This document shows positions 16,685 through 26,963 of a DNA stretch of 64,000 nucleotides, in pieces. Each line of letters opens with the position of its first letter. Position 1 is the first letter of the stretch. Source of the stretch: Tolumonas osonensis (lineage in GTDB: Bacteria; Pseudomonadota; Gammaproteobacteria; Enterobacterales; Aeromonadaceae); NCBI RefSeq assembly GCF_014202415.1, contig NZ_JACHGR010000002.1, forward strand, positions 124,001 through 188,000. Direction: 5' to 3'. The translations under genes were made by a program, and so were the position numbers. The notes under the pieces were generated by a model. It saw only the letters and a list, made by a program, of their open reading frames with translations. It was not told where the DNA came from and searched no databases.

Positions 16685-17128
16685 ATGAAAACTTATCAGG
16701 CATGTCTGCAAAGTCATGCACATTGTGTGGTATGCAGTGATGGCAATACGAATCCGCATTCACTGCAACTTCGCTTTGAGCTGGTCGCTGAAAACGAAGT
16801 AACGGCAGAGTATCAGGTCGATAAAAAACATCAGGGATACACCGATTTGTTGCACGGCGGCATAGCCAGCACCTTACTGGATGCCGCGATGACGCACTGT
16901 TTGCTTTCGAAAGGTATTGAAGCGCTGACCGCAGAGCTGAATGTGCGTTTCCACACACCCATTTTAGTGGGGGATACAGTACAGATCATTGGCCATCTGA
17001 TCAGTCAGCGGCGAGGCATTTATCTGTTAGAGGCTACCTTGTCTGTAGCGAAGCAAGTGTGCGTTAAGGCGACAGGTAAATTCATTCAACCCAAAGGGGG
17101 AGTGATCCATCGTGAGTTGCCAATTTGA
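16685..17128 (+). CDS. PaaI-like hotdog-fold thioesterase
   Basis: 147 residues with a hotdog fold. The active-site helix reads LLHGGIASTLLDAAMTHCL, the HGG motif typical of PaaI/YbgC-like acyl-CoA thioesterases, followed by ELNVRFHTPILVGD. Two Cys-containing segments near the N-terminus (HCVVCSDG) are unusual and could bind metal. It follows the NifX-like gene by 87 bp and precedes the rhodanese gene; a thioester or persulfide-linked substrate would fit this sulfur context, but that is a guess. Confidence 0.82.
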   Translation: MKTYQACLQSHAHCVVCSDGNTNPHSLQLRFELVAENEVTAEYQVDKKHQGYTDLLHGGIASTLLDAAMTHCLLSKGIEALTAELNVRFHTPILVGDTVQIIGHLISQRRGIYLLEATLSVAKQVCVKATGKFIQPKGGVIHRELPI

Positions 17129-17305
17129 ACTGACAGTTATTTGTGATAACTATGCCGGGCATTGCACTGGTGATAATGTTATCGTCATGCTGCGTGAAAA
17201 CTTGCGGGATACCGCAGTCGGTCAGTTCTGTGCTGGTATGCATATAGGAACCGGAGAAAGAGTTTCAGATAACGGGATCCATCGATAACACAGGAATAAA
17301 AAAAT

Positions 17306-17626
17306 ATGTTCAGAGCATTTTTATTATTTACAGCATTAATAGGCAGTTTCACGGTCAGCGCCAAAGAGTGGCTGATTGATGTCAGAACCGCCGCTGAATA
17401 CACGATTGAACATGCAGATGGCGCAACTAACATCGAGTATCAGCAGATAGTGACCGGTGCACAGCAAGCCGGGATCGAAAAACAGGATACCGTACGTCTG
17501 TATTGCCGGTCAGGCCGCCGGGCGGAGATCGCCAAAGAGTTGTTAATGCAGAATGGTTATCAGAAAGTGGAAAATCTGGGATCGTTGCAGGAAGCGAAAA
17601 ACTCGCGTGTCGTTTCTGAGCGTTGA
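17306..17626 (+). CDS. Periplasmic single-domain rhodanese (PspE-like)
   Basis: 106 residues: a signal peptide (MFRAFLLFTALIGSFTVSA) and one rhodanese domain with the catalytic loop CRSGRRA, the Cys carrying the persulfide. PspE-type enzymes move sulfane sulfur from thiosulfate to cyanide or thiols in the periplasm. It is the last gene of a co-directional run with sulfur functions. Its own promoter probably lies in the 177-bp gap before it, where I see no clear motif. It ends convergent with a methyltransferase gene. Confidence 0.88.
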   Translation: MFRAFLLFTALIGSFTVSAKEWLIDVRTAAEYTIEHADGATNIEYQQIVTGAQQAGIEKQDTVRLYCRSGRRAEIAKELLMQNGYQKVENLGSLQEAKNSRVVSER

Positions 17627-17657
17627 TGATTTTCCTGTTTACAAACCCTGTACAGCA

Positions 17658-18251
17658 TTATGAAGGCCGGACGCCAATCACTTGCACAACAGAGCCAGTC
17701 CCTGTATGGCCAATGCCTTCGATGATTTCCCGTTCGACTTTCTGTAATCGCTCGAACGTAAGACCCTGCAATTCTTGTTGTAACATCTCCGGTGTCATTA
17801 ACCAGTCCGGATTCGATGGTCCGCCGGTTTTAAACTCAAGCTGCTCAGGGGTATAGGCTTCAAGCAGCAATACACCGTCTGTTTTCAGACTTTCCACACA
17901 ATCAGCATGTACCTGCGAGCGTAAATCCGGCGGCAGATGCGCAAAGATAGCAACCACGCCATCCCATACATGACTGCCAGGATCATACTGCCGTAAATCG
18001 GCATGGATCCAATGCACGGAAACGCCTTTTGACTTTGCTAATGCCCGGCCTTTTGCCAATCCGACATCGGATGCGTCAACGGCGGTGACCTGGAATCCTT
18101 GCTCTGCCAACCAGACGGCATTCCGGCCTTCGCCTTCGGCAATACACAAAATTTTTCCGCCAGGCTGGAAATGGTGTGCAGATTGTTTCAGAAAATCATT
18201 CGGTTCGGTGCCGTAAATAAACCGGGAATCACTGTATTTTTCATTCCACAT
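17658..18251 (-). CDS. Class I SAM-dependent methyltransferase (TehB-like)
   Basis: 197 residues. The start at MWNEKYSDSRFIYGTEPNDFL is chosen because this is the family's usual N-terminus; the ATG 13 codons upstream adds unrelated sequence. Motif I is ILCIAEGEGRNAVWLAE, followed by the acidic VTAVDASDVGLAKG. Members near TehB/thiol methyltransferases methylate tellurite, selenium compounds or small thiols; the substrate here is unknown. It is divergent from another methyltransferase gene across 75 bp. Confidence 0.85.
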   Translation of the reverse strand: MWNEKYSDSRFIYGTEPNDFLKQSAHHFQPGGKILCIAEGEGRNAVWLAEQGFQVTAVDASDVGLAKGRALAKSKGVSVHWIHADLRQYDPGSHVWDGVVAIFAHLPPDLRSQVHADCVESLKTDGVLLLEAYTPEQLEFKTGGPSNPDWLMTPEMLQQELQGLTFERLQKVEREIIEGIGHTGTGSVVQVIGVRPS

Positions 18252-18326
18252 TGAATCCGTCTCTCTCAGTGCTATAAAAAGTATATTCACATTTCATAAT
18301 ATACATGTTCTGAGGTTCTTTGCAGA

Positions 18327-18995
18327 ATGAAACCCGCTGACTACGACGCATGGTATGACAGTCCCCGGGGTCTATGGATTGGTAATACCGAGTATCAGAT
18401 GATGGCTGATATGCTGACATTTCCTTCCGAAGGGCGTGTACTTGATGTCGGCTGCGGCACAGGCTGGTTTACCCGGCGGTTAGCGCTTCAGCCGGGGCTA
18501 CACGTCACCGGGCTCGATCTCGATCCAAACTTTCTTGCGTTTGCCCGGAGCCGGGACGCCGGCTCCACTTATCTGCAGGGCGATGCACTGACGCTACCGT
18601 TTGCCGATAACAGCTTCGATTCTGTGTTTTCCATAGCCGCACTCTGTTTCACTGCTGACTGGCACAAAGCCGTGTCCGAGATCATCCGGGTAACGCGCGG
18701 ACGTTTTGCGATTGGCCTGTTCAACCGGTACAGCCTGTTATGGCTTGCCAAGGGGCGTCACGGCGGCAGTGGCGCTTATCGCGGAGCACATTGGTTATCA
18801 CCTGCAGAATTTCGTGACAGTGTCAGCGATCTGCCTGTCGGAAATATCCGTTGGCGCAGCGCTATTTATCTGCCATTCGGATCTGCCACTGCTCGAGTGG
18901 TGGAACACCTGCTTCCCGGCTGCCTGCCATGGGGTGGATTCATGGTGCTGAGCGGCGAGAAAAAGCAGCTACAGCATGGTGATCTTGTATCTTAA
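18327..18995 (+). CDS. Class I SAM-dependent methyltransferase (UbiE/Methyltransf_11 type)
   Basis: 222 residues beginning MKPADYDAWYDSPRGLWIG. Motif I reads VLDVGCGTGWFTRRLA, then the acidic loop GLDLDP and motif GDALTLPFADNSFDSV; all SAM-binding elements are intact. The acceptor is not predictable. The modD gene follows by 85 bp, so they may share a transcript, with the strong hairpin at 19030-19074 between them. Confidence 0.86.
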   Translation: MKPADYDAWYDSPRGLWIGNTEYQMMADMLTFPSEGRVLDVGCGTGWFTRRLALQPGLHVTGLDLDPNFLAFARSRDAGSTYLQGDALTLPFADNSFDSVFSIAALCFTADWHKAVSEIIRVTRGRFAIGLFNRYSLLWLAKGRHGGSGAYRGAHWLSPAEFRDSVSDLPVGNIRWRSAIYLPFGSATARVVEHLLPGCLPWGGFMVLSGEKKQLQHGDLVS

Positions 18996-19029
18996 AAGTG
19001 TACTTTATCTGCCTGAAAATACAGCTGGC

Positions 19030-19074
19030 ATCCTTTTTGATATTTTCTTGGCAGAGATGAATATCAAAAAGGAT
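19030..19074 (+). promoter_or_regulatory. Perfect 15-bp inverted repeat covering the modD Shine-Dalgarno
   Basis: ATCCTTTTTGATATT (19030-19044) and AATATCAAAAAGGAT (19060-19074) are exact reverse complements with a 15-base loop. The 3' arm contains the AAAGGA that serves the modD ATG at 19081, so the folded RNA would hide the ribosome site. An in-frame ATG (19057) closes the loop. It could equally be a DNA operator. Confidence 0.65.
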
Positions 19075-19080
19075 ATTGTG

Positions 19081-19905
19081 ATGCGCTGTGTGCTGACTGA
19101 TAAACAATTGTTGGATTTATTACACGATGATGTGCCATTTGGCGACTTGACGACGGAGTTATTGCTCACTCAGGACAAACCGGTTCAGATTCTCTTTGCC
19201 GCCCGACAGGACATGACGGTTTGTTGTGTCGAAGAGGCTGCGCGGCTGTTTGAATTGTGTGGTGCGAAGAGCGAACTGCTGGTTTCATCAGGGCATGCGG
19301 TAACAAAGGGTTCTCTATTGCTGAAAGCGACAGGGCATGCCGATGCGTTATTTGCGGCCTGGAAAGTGACACAGATACTGGTGGAGTGGGCGAGTGGCAT
19401 TGCCAGTGCAACTCGGATTTTGGTTGATGCCGCCGGTTCTGTTCCGGTTGCCTGTACCCGGAAACAGACGCCTGGTACCAAAGCGTTGTCGGTAAAAGCG
19501 GTAAAGGCGGGTGGCGGTGTCATTCACCGGATGGGTTTATCAGAAACCATCTTGCTGTTTGCGGAACACCGGCAATTTCTGAAAGAAACGCCATCTGCTA
19601 TTTTGCAAAAATTGAAAGCCAAAGCGCCAGAACATCGCCGCGTTGTCGAAGTCCATGATCTTAACGATGCCAGACTCTGGGCCGAAGCTGGTGCTGAAGT
19701 CTTGCAGATGGATAAATTTCCGCTGGAAGATGTCCGGGCTTGTGCCGATTTCTGTCGAGAGAATAATCTGCCAGTCATCCTTGCAGTCGCCGGCGGTGTT
19801 AATGCGAAAAATGCAGCGGATTATGTTGCAGCGGGAGCGGGCTTACTGGTGACATCCGCTCCCTATCATGCCGAACCGAAAGATGTTCAGGTCACCTTTT
19901 GCTGA
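19081..19905 (+). CDS. modD: ModD, nicotinate-nucleotide pyrophosphorylase-like molybdenum protein
   Basis: 274 residues of the quinolinate phosphoribosyltransferase fold: DDVPFGDLTTELLL at the N-terminus, the ACTRKQTPGTKALSVKAVKAGGG segment in mid-protein and LQMDKFPLEDV/AVAGGVNAKNAADY near the C-terminus. This variant with VIHRMGLSETILLF is ModD, a family of unsettled function found with molybdate transport genes. The ATG 19081 has AAAGGA 7 bases upstream; ATG 19057 in the same frame would add eight residues. Its placement 7 kb from modA and next to a NifX-like gene suggests a shared molybdenum theme. Confidence 0.85.
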   Translation: MRCVLTDKQLLDLLHDDVPFGDLTTELLLTQDKPVQILFAARQDMTVCCVEEAARLFELCGAKSELLVSSGHAVTKGSLLLKATGHADALFAAWKVTQILVEWASGIASATRILVDAAGSVPVACTRKQTPGTKALSVKAVKAGGGVIHRMGLSETILLFAEHRQFLKETPSAILQKLKAKAPEHRRVVEVHDLNDARLWAEAGAEVLQMDKFPLEDVRACADFCRENNLPVILAVAGGVNAKNAADYVAAGAGLLVTSAPYHAEPKDVQVTFC

Positions 19906-19945
19906 TCGATACCTGTGTATCTTTGTTCACAAATGAGAACTTTAA

Positions 19946-22366
<2,421 letters not shown>

Positions 22367-22379
22367 ATCGTCAATAATG

Positions 22380-22420
22380 AATCGCCACTGATCTCTGTCT
22401 GATCAGTGGCGATTTTGTTT
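22380..22420 (+). terminator. Intrinsic terminator of katG
   Basis: AATCGCCACTGATC / GATCAGTGGCGATT, a perfect 14-bp stem with a 7-base loop, followed by TTGTTT. Confidence 0.88.
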
Positions 22421-22427
22421 ATTCAGT

Positions 22428-23330
22428 TCAGCCCTGATTCAACCGCTCACAAGCATCGGCAAGCAGGATGTCATACAGTAAATTGGCGGCTATCCCTGTT
22501 TGTCCACCTTTCGGCGCAACAAGATGCACAGGAACTTGATAGCGGGAACCGCCCTGTAACGGTAAACGAACTATTTCCGACGTGTCTAATTCTTCCAGCA
22601 TATGATCCGGAATCCGGCAAAAGCCAAGCCCTGCATTGACGGCTTGCCAGGCATGATCAAAATTATCGACGGTCAGACGTCGCTGCGATTTCAACCAGCC
22701 GACATTTTGTTCCTCAGGCTTATCAATTGCCCCCAAATCGCGGATAACTATCTGCGTTTCTGTCAGTAAATCATCATTACCTATCAGTTCCTTTCCGGCC
22801 AGAGGATGATGGCGCGATACCACCGGGATCATAGAGACGACACCAAATGCTTCCGCCAGATGGTTTTCGACAGGTAAGTTCACGATGGCAATATCAGCCA
22901 GCCGGTTTTTAACTGCGGCTTGTGTGCTAGATAAATTCGTTTCACGGATCTGAACCGATGTCCCTCTATTGTTTGCGAAAAACGTTTGTAAAGGACGGTA
23001 CAACCAACGCCGGCAGCACAGGTGATCGATAGAAATCGTAATTTCAGACTCCATCCCCTGGGACAATTGTGCCCCAATGGCTTCCAGCTCCCGTGCCTGA
23101 TCAAGCATGGGAACCGCTCTGCGCAGTAGTGTTTTGGCATGCTCCGTCAGAACCGATTTTCGTCCCTCGACCTTGATAAGCGAAACACCAAGCTGGTTTT
23201 CCAGTTTTTTGATTGCGTAGATCAACGTCGTGTGACTTTTGTTCAAGGTATTCGACGCTGCCTGAATGCTCCCGGCTTTATCTACTTCGACAAGCGTAAG
23301 CCATTGCTCTAAGGTCGATCTTAATTTCAT
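22428..23330 (-). CDS. LysR-family transcriptional regulator
   Basis: 300 residues from MKLRSTLEQWLTLVEVDKAGSIQ, with the HTH NTLNKSHTTLIYAIKKLENQLG and an effector domain (VVSMIPVVSRHHPLAG, GFCRIPDHMLEEL). An ATG six codons upstream (23348) is an alternative; neither has a clear Shine-Dalgarno. It is divergent from the YdhR-like monooxygenase gene across about 107 bp, so regulation of that gene is likely. It differs clearly from the other three LysR proteins in the window. Confidence 0.88.
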   Translation of the reverse strand: MKLRSTLEQWLTLVEVDKAGSIQAASNTLNKSHTTLIYAIKKLENQLGVSLIKVEGRKSVLTEHAKTLLRRAVPMLDQARELEAIGAQLSQGMESEITISIDHLCCRRWLYRPLQTFFANNRGTSVQIRETNLSSTQAAVKNRLADIAIVNLPVENHLAEAFGVVSMIPVVSRHHPLAGKELIGNDDLLTETQIVIRDLGAIDKPEEQNVGWLKSQRRLTVDNFDHAWQAVNAGLGFCRIPDHMLEELDTSEIVRLPLQGGSRYQVPVHLVAPKGGQTGIAANLLYDILLADACERLNQG

Positions 23331-23437
23331 GGTCGATTTTATAGACATAAAAGGTCAGTTTATTGAACTTTATTGTATGTTTTTTCGAGATAAGATGGCT
23401 ACAGATCGCGAACACTTATGAAGAAAGGTAACGTATT

Positions 23438-23740
23438 GTGAAAAAACTACTACAGCTGTATTTCGCATTTAATGGTCCATTTGGTCAGGAAATGTCTGAT
23501 GGATTAAAAGACCTGGCCGAATCTATCAATAACGAACCTGGGTTCATCTGGAAAATTTGGACTGAAAATAAAGAAGCAAAAGAAGCGGGTGGCATTTATC
23601 TCTTCGAGAGCGAAGAAACCGCACTGGCCTATCTTGAAAAGCATACCGCACGTCTGAAGACGTTTGGCGTTGAACAGATTTTCAGCAAGGTTTTTGATAT
23701 CAACGAACCACTGACCAAAATCAATAAAGCGACAATCTAA
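23438..23740 (+). CDS. YdhR-family putative monooxygenase
   Basis: 100 residues, the size of E. coli YdhR, with the pattern [42 protein letters not shown] and [19 protein letters not shown]. YdhR is a dimeric ferredoxin-like fold protein related to antibiotic-biosynthesis-type monooxygenases that need no cofactor; the substrate is unsettled. AAAGG lies before the ATG. It probably answers to the divergent LysR regulator. Confidence 0.88.
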   Translation: MKKLLQLYFAFNGPFGQEMSDGLKDLAESINNEPGFIWKIWTENKEAKEAGGIYLFESEETALAYLEKHTARLKTFGVEQIFSKVFDINEPLTKINKATI

Positions 23741-23751
23741 TCCAATATATA

Positions 23752-23781
23752 GAAAGGACTGATATGAATTTCAGTCCTTTC
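23752..23781 (+). terminator. Hairpin terminator after the YdhR-like gene
   Basis: GAAAGGACTGA / TCAGTCCTTTC, 11 bp perfect, 8-base loop. The T-run is inside the stem rather than after it, so efficiency is uncertain. Confidence 0.55.
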
Positions 23782-23831
23782 CGATCCGGAATTTTTCAGT
23801 TTCTTCGAGCATTAGCTGGTGGATGATTACT

Positions 23832-24314
23832 CTAATCCTTCAATGCATTAAGGAGGAACCGCTCAGCCAGACTGCCTTTTTTAATCACGTTTTTTGCTTC
23901 ATGAATGCTGAACCAATCCGCTTTATCTATTTCATGATTAATGTTGCTTAAATCCTCGCTATCAACCACACAACAGTAATTAAAAATCAGCGTATTGGAT
24001 TTCTCATAATATTCACTTTTCATATAGCGATGATGAATAACTGTCAGGCCAGTTTCTTCTTTAATTTCCCGGATCATCGTTTGTTCCGCGTTTTCACCTC
24101 GCGTAATGTAACCGGCGACCAGGATGTAATCCGGGCGTCCGTATTGTTGGATCAACAAGATTTTATCTTCGGTTTTATTGAACACGATACAGCTGACGGC
24201 GGTACTGAAGATGGGGAACCGGAAGGTATTACACTGGCCGCAAAAAGGCACCAGGCCTTCATGATCACAGATTTTCTCGGTTAATGCGGTTCCACATTCG
24301 TAGCAGTGTTTCAT
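23832..24314 (-). CDS. Nudix hydrolase with N-terminal zinc ribbon
   Basis: 160 residues. A zinc ribbon of two Cys pairs (CYECG and CGQC) fills residues 4-30 and the Nudix box GYITRGENAEQTMIREIKEETGL lies near residue 68-90, with all Glu ligands intact. The arrangement is like the C-terminal part of NADH pyrophosphatase NudC but shorter. Such enzymes cleave nucleoside diphosphates linked to another group; the substrate is not set. It is followed, on the opposite side, by the transporter gene on the same strand 62 bp upstream. Confidence 0.88.
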   Translation of the reverse strand: MKHCYECGTALTEKICDHEGLVPFCGQCNTFRFPIFSTAVSCIVFNKTEDKILLIQQYGRPDYILVAGYITRGENAEQTMIREIKEETGLTVIHHRYMKSEYYEKSNTLIFNYCCVVDSEDLSNINHEIDKADWFSIHEAKNVIKKGSLAERFLLNALKD

Positions 24315-24376
24315 GAGCCATCCTTAAAGAACGGGCAGCACAGCACTGCCCATACATATTTACGCATGGTAGAAAT

Positions 24377-25363
24377 CTACCGCAGAATTGATGACCGGTT
24401 TAATGATTTTTTGCCGGATAGCGAAATCGCCGAATCCATCACTAAGCATTTAACAGCCGATACAGAAACCAGTACAACAATCGTTGTTGCCAACCCTAGC
24501 GCGATCCATGCCTGGTATAGGTTATAAGGATCTGGCGTTTGATGGTAAATCCGCAGCAGTGAAGACGACAACGCTGCCGCCGGAAAGGTAAATGCCCATA
24601 ATGCTCTGGAGAATTGTTTTATCCGGAAATGGCGGAACATGCTGATAGTCACGGCCGCAAAAAACAACGCTGCATACGACAATAACTGCATCAGCACATT
24701 GGCTGTATCAGGATAATTGTAAAGCCCGACCGAGATGACAGCAGGAGCTGAAATCAGGATAGCGATACTTGGAACGATATGCGGTTCTGTCTCGGGTTTG
24801 CTTATTATGAGTTTTCCTAAAATGATGGGTGTGAATAGCATCCAGCAAACGATCGCGGACATCAGCAAGGCATAACTGAACGTACCGTAACCTAAAGGCA
24901 CGCCGGCAAAACAGGGCGATGCATTGCCAACCATGGGAATCAACCAGGCAGGGCTCACGTTCTGCAGTATTATTTTTGTGGTTAACCAGCGCCGTACAGC
25001 CAAGGTAATAAAAAGAACCTGAAGTAATACCGTCGGCCACCAAATCACTAATGCAGCGAAGTTGCTGTAAGGCAAAACACCAATAGACAGTAACGAACCA
25101 GATATGGTGAATGTCGGGAAAAAGTTAAACCGGTCATGATCCATCCATTCTGATCTGATCAACTGAGGCGCCATCAGAAGACGGGCAAGATTCAGTGCGT
25201 TCAGCATGATAAATATTGAAAGCGCTATAAAAATGCATGTCTCTCCAATCACCTGCGGCCACTGAAAACACTGCGCGGCGAAGCGCCAGGCAAGCCCTAA
25301 CCCTGTAATGCCCATCACACTGGCATATAAATCAAATCTCATTTTTTCCAACAAGCTAACCAT
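24377..25363 (-). CDS. TDT/SLAC1-family membrane transporter (TehA-like)
   Basis: 328 residues with about ten hydrophobic helices, resembling the tellurite-resistance/dicarboxylate transporter and SLAC1 anion channel family. I chose the ATG at 25363 because AGGAC precedes it; a start at 25393 is possible. The substrate is unknown. It is divergent from a MocR regulator gene across about 110 bp, a pairing in which MocR often controls the neighbour, here perhaps transport of a vitamin or amine. Confidence 0.78.
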   Translation of the reverse strand: MVSLLEKMRFDLYASVMGITGLGLAWRFAAQCFQWPQVIGETCIFIALSIFIMLNALNLARLLMAPQLIRSEWMDHDRFNFFPTFTISGSLLSIGVLPYSNFAALVIWWPTVLLQVLFITLAVRRWLTTKIILQNVSPAWLIPMVGNASPCFAGVPLGYGTFSYALLMSAIVCWMLFTPIILGKLIISKPETEPHIVPSIAILISAPAVISVGLYNYPDTANVLMQLLSYAALFFAAVTISMFRHFRIKQFSRALWAFTFPAAALSSSLLRIYHQTPDPYNLYQAWIALGLATTIVVLVSVSAVKCLVMDSAISLSGKKSLNRSSILR

Positions 25364-25474
25364 CGAAAGTCCTGTAAAAGCAGTGATCCACAAATGACTG
25401 TTTGCGGTTATATTGGTACATACAAAACAGATCTGATAGGTCCAATTTGAGAGAAAAATTGGCGGAGTGAAGGG

Positions 25475-26866
25475 ATGCTTACAATCAGAATTGATGAAAA
25501 ACCGGAGGCATTACCGTTTTATTTACAGATAAAACTGCAAATCTGCGATCAAATCCGGTCCGGCGCATTACCCGCAGGCACCAGACTGCCATCCAGCCGG
25601 GGGCTCGCGCATCAGTTACAGATCGCTCGGGGTTCTGTTGTCAGGGCTTATGAAGAGTTGTGTCAGGAAGGGCTATGCACGAGTGGCGTCGGTATTGGTA
25701 CGCTGGTTTGTGAACATCAGAATCAACCTGACATGGCTGGCCAGACGGATACACAAGCATCAACGTTACAGGTCCCTGATGAACCGCTGAACTCAGGATC
25801 CGGGCTGATCTCACTGCTACCTAGTCTGGCGACGACAGAATATCTACCAAAAAGTGAGTTACGGAAGGGGTTTGATCGGGTGCTTCGATATTCCTCCCGT
25901 CTGACGGCCTTTAATGAAAGTGCAGGGGACCACCGGCTACGCCAACTCATTTGTGAAAAGCTATTGCCTGAACGCAGTATCCGCGCCCAGCCACAAAATG
26001 TCCTGATTGTTCCCGGTACGCAATATGGTTCAATGCTGATCGCGCTGACATTGAATAAACACCGATCTGATTTGCATTTTGGTGAACCTGGCTATCTTGA
26101 TATCGCCCGTAATTTCTCCCGGTTCGGTTTTTCTCTGAAAGCGCATCCAATGGATAATAACGGGATCATTCTTGATTCCCAGTTAGGCAAGAATGACGTG
26201 CTTTATCTCATGCCCGAACACCATTTCCCGCAATGCATCACCCTGAGTGAAAAACGACGGCAGGAAATCAGCCATCAATTGGTGAATAACGGATTAATGC
26301 TTATTGAGGATGATTATGACAGCGAATTTTACTATGAGCGTATGCCTTTACCGGCACTGAAATCTCAGCAGGGGCATGAAAACATTATCTACTCCGGCAC
26401 CTTTTCTAAAACATTATTCAACAGTCTTAGGCTTGGCTATCTTGTTGCTGAAGCTGACCTTATTCAGGAAATGGCCTCACTGCACTGGAGCCTGTCGAGA
26501 GGTACCAGCGGTTTATTACAACATTGGGTCGCCGAGCTACTGGCAGCCGGGACACTGACAAAACATACGCAGCGAATGCGAACTGTGTATCAACGTAAAC
26601 GGGATAAGGTTGCAGAACTGTTAGCCCACCGTTGCCCTGAATGGCAATTTGATGTCCCGAAGGGCGGATTACAATTTTTCGTCAACGTGGGATCACCGGA
26701 AATGGCAGACCAAATCATAGCAAAGTGCCGGGACATGAATATCCGGATGGCACATCCTTCAAACTACGTTTTGCATGATAAATCACTGATGAACTTTATT
26801 ATTATAGGTTTTGGCTCCGCATCGCTGTCTGATATAGAAAAGAGTATTGAGGAGCTGTTGTTATAG
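25475..26866 (+). CDS. MocR-type regulator (GntR HTH fused to aminotransferase domain)
   Basis: 463 residues. A GntR winged helix (residues 12-78, PFYLQIKLQICDQIRSGAL...SSRGLAHQLQIARGSVVRAYEEL) is fused to a class I aminotransferase-like domain with the PLP lysine in YSGTFSKTLFNSLRLGY and the cofactor segment EDDYDSEFYYE. MocR proteins use PLP as an effector and activate or repress adjacent genes, classically pdxST. No pdx genes are adjacent; the divergent TehA-like transporter is the nearest candidate target. Confidence 0.92.
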   Translation: MLTIRIDEKPEALPFYLQIKLQICDQIRSGALPAGTRLPSSRGLAHQLQIARGSVVRAYEELCQEGLCTSGVGIGTLVCEHQNQPDMAGQTDTQASTLQVPDEPLNSGSGLISLLPSLATTEYLPKSELRKGFDRVLRYSSRLTAFNESAGDHRLRQLICEKLLPERSIRAQPQNVLIVPGTQYGSMLIALTLNKHRSDLHFGEPGYLDIARNFSRFGFSLKAHPMDNNGIILDSQLGKNDVLYLMPEHHFPQCITLSEKRRQEISHQLVNNGLMLIEDDYDSEFYYERMPLPALKSQQGHENIIYSGTFSKTLFNSLRLGYLVAEADLIQEMASLHWSLSRGTSGLLQHWVAELLAAGTLTKHTQRMRTVYQRKRDKVAELLAHRCPEWQFDVPKGGLQFFVNVGSPEMADQIIAKCRDMNIRMAHPSNYVLHDKSLMNFIIIGFGSASLSDIEKSIEELLL

Positions 26867-26963
26867 ATGCAGCAGCTCATGGGTGTGAAAATATACTGCT
26901 ATATTCAATTCAGAGCATAAAAACAATCGCTATTATTAGTTGCTAACCGAATGAGGATAATTT

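Noticed and set aside
19030-19074. Molybdenum-cofactor riboswitch before modD
   Set aside because: The known element is much larger with several helices; here only one hairpin is present.
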